Source of the DNA: an uncultured Collinsella sp.
GTDB lineage: Bacteria > Actinomycetota > Coriobacteriia > Coriobacteriales > Coriobacteriaceae
Length of the DNA: 5,977 nucleotides
NCBI GenBank assembly: GCA_900552295.1
Contig: URZB01000105.1
Span: forward strand, 1-5,977
Direction: 5' to 3'
Each line of letters begins with the position of its first letter. The first letter of the stretch is position 1. This document shows, piece after piece, positions 1 to 5,977 of the stretch. The translations under genes were made by a program, and so were the position numbers. The notes beneath the pieces were generated by a model. The model did not search any database, was not told the DNA's origin, and was given only the letters and a program-made list of their open reading frames with translations.

Positions 1-25
1 GCTCGGAGATGTGTATAAGAGACAG
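1..25 (+). other. Illumina Nextera (Tn5) adapter contamination
   Basis: Bases 7-25 read AGATGTGTATAAGAGACAG, the 19-bp hyperactive Tn5 mosaic end used in Nextera tagmentation. Bases 1-6 (GCTCGG) match the end of the Nextera read 2 adapter tail that precedes it. The orientation is adapter followed by insert, so genomic sequence begins at base 26, where it continues the phosphohexomutase gene. This is library-preparation sequence left in the assembly and not a natural mobile element. It marks the true end of the contig. Confidence 0.97.
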
Positions 26-240
26 CCTTGATGTCACGCGTTGCACTTCTTGGCATACTCCATGCCCAGTGCCATGGCTTCCTTGATCTCCGGGTTGGGA
101 CACGGGCAGGTCGGGAAGTTGCCGTCCGGCTGCTCCTGCTCTTTGATCACGGTGATGTTGGTGTAACCCATCTCCTTCAGAGTGCGGGTCACGGGCTTCA
201 GGCCGGTGCCGTTCAATGGGCTGTACACGATGCCTACATC
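26..240 (-). pseudogene. Continuation of the phosphohexomutase in a shifted frame (domain 2 fragment, cut by the contig end)
   Basis: Read on the minus strand from base 240, this stretch encodes DVGIVYSPLNGTG, then GLKPVTRTL, EQEQPDGNFPTCPCPNPE and EYAKKCNA, ending at a TGA at 34-36. The SPLNGTG and PDGNFP...PNPE motifs are characteristic of domain 2 of phosphoglucomutase/phosphomannomutase, so this is the direct continuation of the frame that stops at 234 and not a separate gene. It is shifted by -1 relative to the upstream part; one extra G in the run at 240-243 (or loss of two) would join them. At the far end, removing one base near 33-36 turns NA-stop into NADIK, again as expected for the family. 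The protein between the two breaks shows no decay, so sequence error is at least as likely as a real pseudogene. The remaining half of the gene lies beyond the contig end. Confidence 0.75.
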
Positions 241-908
241 CCCTTATTGACTTCTTCGCCAAACAGAACAGACTGGCTCTTGACCTGATCCACGAATGCG
301 GTGTAGACCTCATCCAGGATGTACTGGATGCTACCGTTTGCCACGCCTGCTTCAAGATCGCCGGTCTTGACGTCTGCAAAGATATCCAGTTTCTCGATTT
401 CGGCAAGAATCTCCGCTGCGGCCTCGGTGGTGATCTGGCAGCCGTCCGCGCCGTAGACCTTGTAGCCGTTGTAGGCGGCCGGGTTGTGGCTCGCGGTTAT
501 GTTCACGCCCGCCGAGCACCCCAGCTCGCGCACCGCGAAGCTGAGGGCGGGCGTGGGCTCCACGCGCTCGTACATGTATGTCTTGATTCCGTTGGCCGCC
601 AGCACCGACGCCGCGCGGCGCACGAACTCCTCGCTGCCGTGGCGCGTGTCGCGGCACAGGGCCACCGTCGGGCCCTCGAGGTTCGCGTTCAGCCAGTCGG
701 CGAGGCCCTGCGTGGCCTTGCCCACGGTGTAGGAGTTCATGCGGTTGGGCCCCAGACCCAGCTTGCCGCGCAGGCCACCCGTGCCGAATGCCAGGTCGCG
801 GTAGAACGCGTCCTCGCGTTCGGAAGCGGGCATGGACTCGATAGCGATCCGCTCCTCCGCAGATACACTCGAAACCCAATCGTCAAAATTACAGAAGGTT
901 GATTTCAT
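234..908 (-). CDS. Phosphoglucomutase/phosphomannomutase (phosphohexomutase), N-terminal part; frame broken at its 3' end
   Basis: Alpha-D-phosphohexomutase of the kind that interconverts hexose 6-phosphate and hexose 1-phosphate in the cytoplasm, feeding nucleotide-sugar synthesis. The 224-residue open frame carries the family's N-terminal glycine-rich motif FGTGGLRG (residues 41-48), followed by GPNRMN, and the catalytic loop TASHNP (138-143), in which Ser140 is the expected phosphoserine. NGYKVYG (147-153) follows. Family members of this type run to about 550 residues, so this is domain 1 and the start of domain 2. The frame stops at 234-236 after GEEVNKGM, but homologous sequence resumes at once in another frame (VGIVYSPLNGTG), which indicates a frameshift at the G run at 240-243. 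The start at 908 is preceded by a GAGAGG ribosome site. The gene lies 35 bp downstream of the flippase on the same strand. Glucose versus mannose specificity cannot be told from this part. Confidence 0.88.
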   Translation of the reverse strand: MKSTFCNFDDWVSSVSAEERIAIESMPASEREDAFYRDLAFGTGGLRGKLGLGPNRMNSYTVGKATQGLADWLNANLEGPTVALCRDTRHGSEEFVRRAASVLAANGIKTYMYERVEPTPALSFAVRELGCSAGVNITASHNPAAYNGYKVYGADGCQITTEAAAEILAEIEKLDIFADVKTGDLEAGVANGSIQYILDEVYTAFVDQVKSQSVLFGEEVNKGM

Positions 909-943
909 TATTCAAATAACCTCTCATTATTCGAGTTAAGCGT
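909..943 (-). other. AT-rich intergenic gap between flippase and phosphohexomutase
   Basis: A 35-bp gap holding the mutase ribosome site. I see no stem-loop followed by a T run and no credible -35/-10 pair, so nothing in it argues against read-through from the flippase. The 9-mer GAATAATGA occurs twice on the minus strand, at 932-924 and at 913-905; the second copy contains the mutase start codon. Confidence 0.5.
920..925 (-). promoter_or_regulatory. Ribosome binding site of the phosphohexomutase
   Basis: The minus strand reads GAGAGG here, 11 bases upstream of the ATG at 906-908. The spacing is a little long. An ATG overlapping the site at 925-927 is out of frame with the gene, which supports 908 as the start. 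Confidence 0.55.
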
Positions 944-2494
944 TCAAGAATTTCGTGCCGCAAATTTATTTCTCAACATCAAGGCGACCGAAAATCTCTC
1001 ATCGCGATTAAGGGCAGCCAGAACGTAAATAGGAACACTTAGAACTCCGCACAAAAGGATGCACAGAATAAAAGACGCCCAATTTACTGGTGCTGCAAAA
1101 TACGAAACGGCAGAGAATGCGAGGCTCATGACGACACAAGCGAGAAAGCTCCTAGCGAAAGTGGGATAAAAGGTCATGCGCGAAATCCCGAGAACATGGG
1201 TCATGTAAAGCGGATTCGTAACGATAGCGATGAAGCTGGTGACTGCCGTCGTGGTTATCGCGCAGCCGTAGACACCCAAATCCGTAAATTCGAGGAGTAC
1301 AACTGTTCCGATGACACTTACCACCCCGCCGATAACGGTGATGAAGGTAGGAACCTTGTTTTTCAGGGTCAGCGTATAGATATAGTACAGGGGGTTGACT
1401 AAACCCTCGAAGAAGGAACCCACAACACCGATCACCGTGAGGCTGTAGACAAGTGAAATGTCTTGACCAGGAATCCAAAGCTCAAAAAAGGGAATACCGA
1501 GAGCAAAAAACCCAGCGAAAATCAAGCTGGCAAAATAGCCCGACATCTTGCTTGATAGCTTAAGCCGAGACAGGAGAGCTTCCCTGTTGTCCGAGGAGTA
1601 GCTCTCCAAGAACAATGGCTGGAAAGCCTGGGAGACAAGCTGGTAGAGCCTGCTGAAGACACTGCTGAAAGTCCGCGATAGCGAGAGTTGGCCCATTGCG
1701 ACCGCGCTTAGAAGCACATTCGCGAGCAGAAGATCAATCCCACTGATAAGCACATTACCTAAATTGTTAATCGAGTTCCAGATCCCGTTCACGAACAGGG
1801 TCTTCATTGCGCCTAACGAAAATAGGCTTGGACGAAGCTCTATGTCAGGAGTCAGCCGCCTATATATGCACACATTGCCAGCGAGGAGAACGAGACCGGC
1901 AGCCAACAGTCCAATCCCATAGAAGTAGGCGTGGGCATCGAAAACAGCATAAAGAACGACAAGAATGGCGGCCTCGACGACGTACGAGGCGACCTGGAAC
2001 AAGCCGTATATATCCAATCTGTTCTTCGTGTAGGCCGCTGAGGAAAAGGAGTTTGAACCGTTTGTTACAAGGAAATTGACGAACACGAGCACGAATAGGT
2101 ACTGAACGTCGGAGACAAGTCTGGCAGGAACGTCGAGTACGCCATCAATGGTCGCTATGACAGGCAGCATACAGAGGAAGATAACAAGGCTAACTGCCGC
2201 ATTAGCAAAGAATAGCGAAGTGAAATAAGTGCTTGCTGCCTTCTTGTCACCCCTCTGGTACTCGACGGCAATGAAACGGGTAGAGAATGAGTTGAGCGCA
2301 GTCATGGCAATCATCGCATAGCTCACAAACGTGTTCGCGAGCGTTATGAACCCGTATGCCTCGACGCCGAGCCTCTCCGTTATATAGGGTGTCAGTAGGA
2401 AATTGATTGCGAAGGCCAAAAGCGTAGCAACACCTGTCGTCAACATGGTGACAACCAGCCGATGTGCGCGCGAGGGGCTATTTCCAGTCTGCAT
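944..2494 (-). CDS. wzx: Wzx-type polysaccharide flippase (MOP/PST superfamily membrane transporter)
   Basis: A 516-residue integral membrane protein predicted to flip an undecaprenyl-linked oligosaccharide repeat unit across the cytoplasmic membrane. Hydrophobic segments run the length of the protein (roughly 14-34, 44-66, 92-115, 128-146, 165-184, 190-209, 232-265, 320-340, 348-375, 382-402, 408-427, 447-467, 471-494), consistent with the 12-14 helices of the family. The N-terminal pattern, with a helix ending NFLLTPYITERLG followed by AYGFITLANTF, is typical of RfbX/Wzx-like proteins, as is the length. The start at 2494 has a strong ribosome site (AGGAGG, 5 bases away). It overlaps the end of the polymerase gene by 17 bp, so the two are probably translationally coupled. 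Its DNA is more AT-rich than its neighbours, as is common for wzx/wzy. The substrate cannot be inferred. Class-level confidence is high; the symbol is by family only. Confidence 0.9.
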   Translation of the reverse strand: MQTGNSPSRAHRLVVTMLTTGVATLLAFAINFLLTPYITERLGVEAYGFITLANTFVSYAMIAMTALNSFSTRFIAVEYQRGDKKAASTYFTSLFFANAAVSLVIFLCMLPVIATIDGVLDVPARLVSDVQYLFVLVFVNFLVTNGSNSFSSAAYTKNRLDIYGLFQVASYVVEAAILVVLYAVFDAHAYFYGIGLLAAGLVLLAGNVCIYRRLTPDIELRPSLFSLGAMKTLFVNGIWNSINNLGNVLISGIDLLLANVLLSAVAMGQLSLSRTFSSVFSRLYQLVSQAFQPLFLESYSSDNREALLSRLKLSSKMSGYFASLIFAGFFALGIPFFELWIPGQDISLVYSLTVIGVVGSFFEGLVNPLYYIYTLTLKNKVPTFITVIGGVVSVIGTVVLLEFTDLGVYGCAITTTAVTSFIAIVTNPLYMTHVLGISRMTFYPTFARSFLACVVMSLAFSAVSYFAAPVNWASFILCILLCGVLSVPIYVLAALNRDERFSVALMLRNKFAARNS

Positions 2495-3794
2495 GGCTAC
2501 CTCCTAACGCCATGTGTCCATTCCGCAAAGGAGATGCTGGGCGACGCAAGGGAAGATCAGGGACGGCTTCAATTGCCCCCTCGGCTCTCAACTCATCATC
2601 GATGAGCATGCTGTCAAAGAGCAGGAGTAGGACCCAAACGATTTTCATGCCAAGTATTTGCTCCAGGAGCATATCTACGAGAAGCGCCAGTATCGCGAGA
2701 GTAGTGAAGTCACCGGCTCTCGAAGATCGGCATTTTCTAGAGGAATGCAATATGCAGACAATGGGGGCAGACGAGATCAGCAGGAAAAGCAGGCCACCCT
2801 CGACAAGGGATTCCAGAATCTGGTTGTGCGCGTTAGCAAAATCCCATCGGCCATACAGAATCGACGCCGAATCAGGGTCATAGTAGCCCCAGCCAGACAA
2901 GGGCCGCTGGGCAATCAGCGCCAATGCTTTTGTCCAAACGTCTGCGCGGCCCGTGAACGTTAAATCTTTCCCAAATGCTTGTTGCACAAAGTCACCGAGA
3001 AACCCGACGTTCCCCACAATCATCGCGACGGCAAAAGCCAGGTAGACCCCGGCGAGGACGTAGCCGTTGACTCTGGGCAAAGGAAGGAGCTCCGGCCAGA
3101 TTCCCATGAGGACGCCACATGACATGATAGAAAGAGCGACAATCGAGGTGCTTGACTCCGAAATTGCCGCACCCATCAGGGAAACGACACACAGGGCGAC
3201 GAGCCCAAGACGCGAAAAGAAGCTCGGAGAGAGCCTATGGCGCCAGTAAGCCACGGTAACGAGGGCCATGTACCAGTACATGCGGTTGTTTTTGTTGCCA
3301 AGAACCCATTCAGAATAATAGTGTTCGTAGCCGACCCCATCGGTAGTGTTCACGCCATAAGAAAGTCCGTCGGGAAACAAGACGAGCGAGATGAAGTCTG
3401 CAAAGACCGCTAGGGAGAGCATGAAAAGGAGGAGGCCGAGGGTAGACCTCTTTTCTCGTCGCAGCATGAGGTCGACAAGACAGACAAACACAACAGTCCT
3501 GCCCCTCGAAACGACAAAGCTCAAGCCAAAGCCCGGCGAAGAGTGAAGCGCGCTAGCCGTCACGAGAAAGAGGTAGAAGGCTATGGAGCAAATGGCAACA
3601 CGAGAGGGCTTGTATCGCTGAGCTACGAGATAGATAACCGTAGCCACAAGCGCGAGATTTCCGGTCTGATAAGTCAATGAGGTCGCGAACATGTCGGGCA
3701 TCATGAAGGAGAAGCCAAAAACAACAAGCAGGACCGTTCCGAAGGTGATCTTGGTGTTAATGAGACTGCTTGTGGAGAAGGAACGAGACATCAT
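2478..3794 (-). CDS. wzy: Wzy-like O-antigen polymerase/ligase family membrane protein
   Basis: A 438-residue multi-pass membrane protein of the O-antigen ligase/polymerase (Wzy_C) type, predicted to join polysaccharide repeat units on the outer face of the membrane. Hydrophobic segments occupy much of residues 15-140, 172-232 and 244-268. They are followed by the conserved loop: FTGRADVW (280-287), PLSGWGY (298-304) and AHNQILESLVEGG (322-334). This arginine- and histidine-containing pattern is the best-preserved signature of the family. Two further helices follow (about 334-350 and 364-397), then a hydrophilic, proline- and arginine-rich tail of some 40 residues. An ISESSTS stretch (211-217) sits where many relatives have an SRT/SRS motif. 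The start overlaps the stop of the upstream glycosyltransferase (ATGA); a second ATG follows directly and either could be used. Next to a flippase and glycosyltransferases, polymerase is likelier than ligase, but sequence alone does not separate the two. Confidence 0.86.
   Translation of the reverse strand: MMSRSFSTSSLINTKITFGTVLLVVFGFSFMMPDMFATSLTYQTGNLALVATVIYLVAQRYKPSRVAICSIAFYLFLVTASALHSSPGFGLSFVVSRGRTVVFVCLVDLMLRREKRSTLGLLLFMLSLAVFADFISLVLFPDGLSYGVNTTDGVGYEHYYSEWVLGNKNNRMYWYMALVTVAYWRHRLSPSFFSRLGLVALCVVSLMGAAISESSTSIVALSIMSCGVLMGIWPELLPLPRVNGYVLAGVYLAFAVAMIVGNVGFLGDFVQQAFGKDLTFTGRADVWTKALALIAQRPLSGWGYYDPDSASILYGRWDFANAHNQILESLVEGGLLFLLISSAPIVCILHSSRKCRSSRAGDFTTLAILALLVDMLLEQILGMKIVWVLLLLFDSMLIDDELRAEGAIEAVPDLPLRRPASPLRNGHMALGGSHADWK
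2500..2505 (-). promoter_or_regulatory. Strong ribosome binding site of the flippase, inside the polymerase gene
   Basis: The minus strand reads AGGAGG, 5 bases upstream of the ATG at 2492-2494. It lies within the last codons of the polymerase gene and fixes the flippase start despite the 17-bp overlap. It is the clearest ribosome site in the window. Confidence 0.8.
3791..3794 (-). promoter_or_regulatory. ATGA stop/start overlap coupling the family 4 glycosyltransferase to the polymerase
   Basis: The minus strand reads ATATGATG here: the TGA ends the glycosyltransferase and the overlapping ATG begins the polymerase, with a second in-frame ATG just after. Only a weak purine-rich stretch (GGCGGTGGG) lies upstream, so the polymerase is likely translated by ribosomes that terminate on the preceding gene. 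Confidence 0.6.
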
Positions 3795-5017
3795 ATGCCC
3801 ACCGCCAAAGCAAAGACCCGGTTAGGAAAGGCCTTGGCGTCCGCTTCGAAGGAGAATGATCCGCGCATCAAGCCCCTCGCGGCGCAGCTGACACGGTCGC
3901 GAAGGCCGGGGTTATTGGCAAGCGCCGTGATTGAGCTTGAATAGTCCGAAGGCGCCTCGCAATGAAGGTAGCTGACGCCGTTCTCGGCGGGAATGCCCTC
4001 GATCCCGATGTCGTTCGTGAGGACGGGAAGCCCTGCGGACATCGCCTCGAGAACCTTGACCTTGATGCCGGCGCCCATGCTCAGCGGAGCAACAAGGCAA
4101 AGCGCACGGGCAAAATAGGGCTCAACAGAGTCAACAAAACCGGTGAAGGTCACGCCCTCGCGCACACGAGAGGTTAGCTGCTCAGGAGGGTTGGCACCAA
4201 CGACGGTGAAACGGTAGCCATCGCCCTCGAGGCTGGGGAAGACCTCGTCGAGGAACCAGAGCGCGGCAGACCAGTTCTCGCGCCTGCGCATGGCACCGTA
4301 GAACACAATCTCCCTCCGACCGTCATATGCTCGCTCGCTTCCCAGAAGCGACTGGTAATAGGGGCACCAAACCCAGAAATCGGTCTTGACACCTTCGCCG
4401 CGCACGAGTGCAAGGTCCTTGCGGTTGTTGAGGATGACGAGATCCGCGTCACCAAGTGCGGCGAGCTCGGCCTTCTTTAGAGTCGCGGCTCTTCCTCGCA
4501 AAAAAGAACTCCCAGATATATCGGCGGCGCGTTCGGCGCCCTGGTAGGCGACATCCTCTTCAATGAGGACGAACCTAGCCCCCGGGAAGATCGATCTCAC
4601 CTTGTCGACGAGCAGACCCATCTGGGTCCACTGCAGGATGACGATGTCGGGCGCATAGCCAGAGCCAGCGATGGCCCTGATCGCGGAGAGCGCTTTAAAC
4701 GCCTCGAAGTTATACGTCAAACCTCCGTAGCGGTTCCAAGGGTTCAGTCTGGTCTCCATGTTCAGTCCGGCCCAGAGGGCATGAGCGAGGCCCTCGGTCT
4801 TATGCTCGATTATCTCGTGCTCGATCCCGTAGCCGGAGAGATCGTCATTCGCCTCCCGATAGAACAAGGAGTCGGCGAACGTGACCAGCCTTACGTCGAA
4901 GCGGGGGTCGGCGTGCAGCGCCTTGAGGTAATAGTTGTGCACCTTGCCGCCCGCATGTGGGACGTTGTCATACGGGGCCGTCTTCGAGACCCATAGGACG
5001 TTTATCCTGTCAGCCAT
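3791..5017 (-). CDS. Glycosyltransferase family 4 (GT-B fold, group 1)
   Basis: A 408-residue cytoplasmic, probably membrane-associated retaining glycosyltransferase that would transfer a sugar from a nucleotide-sugar donor to the growing lipid-linked repeat unit. The N-terminal Rossmann-like domain starts VLWVSKTAPY and has a glycine loop HAGGK (21-25). The C-terminal donor-binding domain begins near REIVFYGAM (235-243) and includes FTVVGANPP (270-278), VTFTGFV (289-295) and the block PLSMGAGIKVKVLEAMSAG (311-329). In that block the second glutamate of the EX7E motif is Glu324; the first position is Ala316, as in the GxGIKxKxLEAM subgroup. The gene starts 1 bp after the stop of the family 2 glycosyltransferase and its stop overlaps the polymerase start by 4 bp, so it is embedded in the operon. 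No strong ribosome site precedes it, which suggests coupled re-initiation. The sugar and linkage cannot be predicted. Confidence 0.88.
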   Translation of the reverse strand: MADRINVLWVSKTAPYDNVPHAGGKVHNYYLKALHADPRFDVRLVTFADSLFYREANDDLSGYGIEHEIIEHKTEGLAHALWAGLNMETRLNPWNRYGGLTYNFEAFKALSAIRAIAGSGYAPDIVILQWTQMGLLVDKVRSIFPGARFVLIEEDVAYQGAERAADISGSSFLRGRAATLKKAELAALGDADLVILNNRKDLALVRGEGVKTDFWVWCPYYQSLLGSERAYDGRREIVFYGAMRRRENWSAALWFLDEVFPSLEGDGYRFTVVGANPPEQLTSRVREGVTFTGFVDSVEPYFARALCLVAPLSMGAGIKVKVLEAMSAGLPVLTNDIGIEGIPAENGVSYLHCEAPSDYSSSITALANNPGLRDRVSCAARGLMRGSFSFEADAKAFPNRVFALAVGI

Positions 5018-5018
5018 A

Positions 5019-5977
5019 TCAGATATCCATTCTGCCGAGAATGTGGGTGATGGCCCCGAAGGCCCGAATGCGCACGAGCGTCACGAGCCCGACAACAGAT
5101 AGGGGCATGCCCTTCAGCTCCATCCGTTCGAACGTGGGGGCATAGAAGGGGGCGCCAGCGAGGCGACGAGCGGCCTCCACGCGTTGCTGGCTTGTGAGAG
5201 GGCTTTCGGGATGGAGGTACTGCCTCTTCAGGCACTTCGCGTACATCTTGACTACCTTGAAGTCGAATTCACCCTCGAACCACGAGTATCCGTTCTCGTC
5301 GATGAGGTCCCTTATTGACGAGAGGATGTCGTCGGTTATAGAGTCGAAGTCGGGGAGGTACCTGTTGCAGACAGAGCCCTCGTTGACCCGATAGTGGTAG
5401 ACGGCCCTCGGGACCCTCCGCAGGTGATTTACGCGGGAGATGGCGTTGAGGTTGAAGAGAACGTCCTGCTCCTTCTTGAGCCCGGGCTTGAAACGCAGCC
5501 CGTTTTCGTCGAGGAAGGACCGAAGGTACAGCTTGCCCCAAGGCGACCCGAGGATAACGTCGTTAGCGGACTCGAAGCCCCTGCCGTTGAGGGCGAGCGC
5601 CATGAGGCGTTGTCTATCGTTGCTGTCGAAGTCGCGCTGATCGCAGTTGATCATGGGAATCAGTTTGGTCTGCCCGTGTTTTTCCAAGAGGCAGTCACCA
5701 ACGCAAATCTCGACGCCGTCCCCCATCCCCGAGAGAAGGGTCTCGAGCGAATCGGGCTCGAGCCAGTCGTCGGGGTCAACGAACATGACATAAGGACCAG
5801 TCGAGCTGGCAAGCCCGTTGTTCCGGGCGACGGAGACGCCCGCGTTCTCCTGATTGACAAGGGAGATGCGCGCATCCGCCTCGGCCCATCTTCGGCATCG
5901 CTCTCCGGAGTCGTCGCTCGATCCATCGTTGACGAGGACCATCTCCCAGTCAGGGAGGGTCTGGCTGAGGACGCTGC
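5019..5977 (-). CDS. Glycosyltransferase family 2 (GT-A fold), N-terminus beyond the window
   Basis: The open frame continues to the window edge, with 318 complete codons visible. The first ones read SVLSQTLPDWE, the usual family 2 lead-in just before VNDGSSDDS (15-23), so only some 15-25 residues are missing; the Met at base 5942 is internal. Further motifs are ARNNG (50-54) and the metal- and donor-binding DPDDW (67-71). The acceptor-side region holds SPWGKLY (144-150) and KEQDVLFN (168-175), where many relatives have a GED-type motif. The C-terminus (about 291-314) is a hydrophobic stretch dotted with arginine that may lie on the membrane. The enzyme would add one sugar to the lipid-linked repeat unit; its specificity cannot be read from the sequence. 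It is the furthest upstream gene visible in the cluster, and the promoter lies outside the window. Confidence 0.9.
   Translation of the reverse strand, partial: SVLSQTLPDWEMVLVNDGSSDDSGERCRRWAEADARISLVNQENAGVSVARNNGLASSTGPYVMFVDPDDWLEPDSLETLLSGMGDGVEICVGDCLLEKHGQTKLIPMINCDQRDFDSNDRQRLMALALNGRGFESANDVILGSPWGKLYLRSFLDENGLRFKPGLKKEQDVLFNLNAISRVNHLRRVPRAVYHYRVNEGSVCNRYLPDFDSITDDILSSIRDLIDENGYSWFEGEFDFKVVKMYAKCLKRQYLHPESPLTSQQRVEAARRLAGAPFYAPTFERMELKGMPLSVVGLVTLVRIRAFGAITHILGRMDI

Noticed and set aside
1..25. A natural Tn5/IS50 insertion end
   Set aside because: The mosaic end is the engineered hybrid version, preceded by an Illumina adapter tail, and nothing else of a transposon is present.
34..228. 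A separate small gene starting at the GTG at 226-228
   Set aside because: Its protein is the seamless continuation of the mutase (SPLNGTG onward), and the homology begins upstream of the GTG. It is a frameshifted piece and not an independent small protein.
34..243. Programmed ribosomal frameshifting in the mutase
   Set aside because: The first site has no proper -1 slippery heptamer (AAG GGG would require an AAG/TAA re-pairing), and the UGA-C at the second site lacks the other elements of an RF2-type +1 signal. Two opposite programmed shifts in a housekeeping mutase would be unprecedented, and adapter-proximal error is simpler.
28..902. Long plus-strand open frames opposite the mutase (28-288, 216-902, 484-732)
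   Set aside because: They are antisense shadows of a GC-rich gene. Their translations are rich in Arg, Ala, Val and His without recognisable motifs, while the minus strand carries clear phosphohexomutase motifs.
909..943. Promoter or terminator between flippase and mutase
   Set aside because: A TTGAAC-like -35 lacks a partner -10 at 16-18 bases, and there is no GC-rich hairpin with a T run.
1152..1478. Overlapping open frames inside the flippase, polymerase and glycosyltransferases (such as 1152-1478, 2464-2883, 2658-2963, 4174-4455, 5269-5541, 5660-5926)
   Set aside because: They overlap well-supported genes, show no domain or ribosome site, and have the odd composition expected of off-frame translation.

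Overview
This is a minus-strand polysaccharide-biosynthesis locus at the end of an assembled contig. The mixed GC content and the style of the phosphohexomutase suggest a high-GC Gram-positive of the Coriobacteriia type (Collinsella/Olsenella/Atopobiaceae), probably from a gut or oral metagenome. That placement is an impression from the proteins, not a tested result.

Layout: all genes run right to left. Transcription enters from the right edge with a family 2 glycosyltransferase whose first codons lie outside the window (5019-5977). It is followed by a family 4 glycosyltransferase (3791-5017), a Wzy-type O-antigen polymerase/ligase-like membrane protein (2478-3794), a Wzx-type flippase (944-2494) and the N-terminal half of a phosphoglucomutase/phosphomannomutase (26-908). 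The first four genes are packed with 1 bp, -4 bp and -17 bp junctions, so they form one translationally coupled operon. The mutase follows after 35 bp and may belong to the same transcript. No tRNA, rRNA, CRISPR array, insertion sequence, clear promoter or terminator is visible, and no stretch of more than 300 bases lacks a gene.

How the genes fit together: the mutase would supply hexose-1-phosphate for nucleotide-sugar synthesis. The two glycosyltransferases would add sugars to a lipid-linked repeat unit on the cytoplasmic face. The flippase would move the unit across the membrane, and the polymerase would join units outside. This is a standard Wzx/Wzy-dependent capsule, exopolysaccharide or wall-polysaccharide pathway, of which the window holds only part.

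The most noteworthy points concern the left edge. Bases 1-25 are Illumina Nextera (Tn5) adapter, not genomic DNA. The adjoining mutase reading frame is broken twice, near 240-243 and 33-36, in a way that looks like assembly or sequencing error more than gene decay. I found no convincing previously undescribed system.
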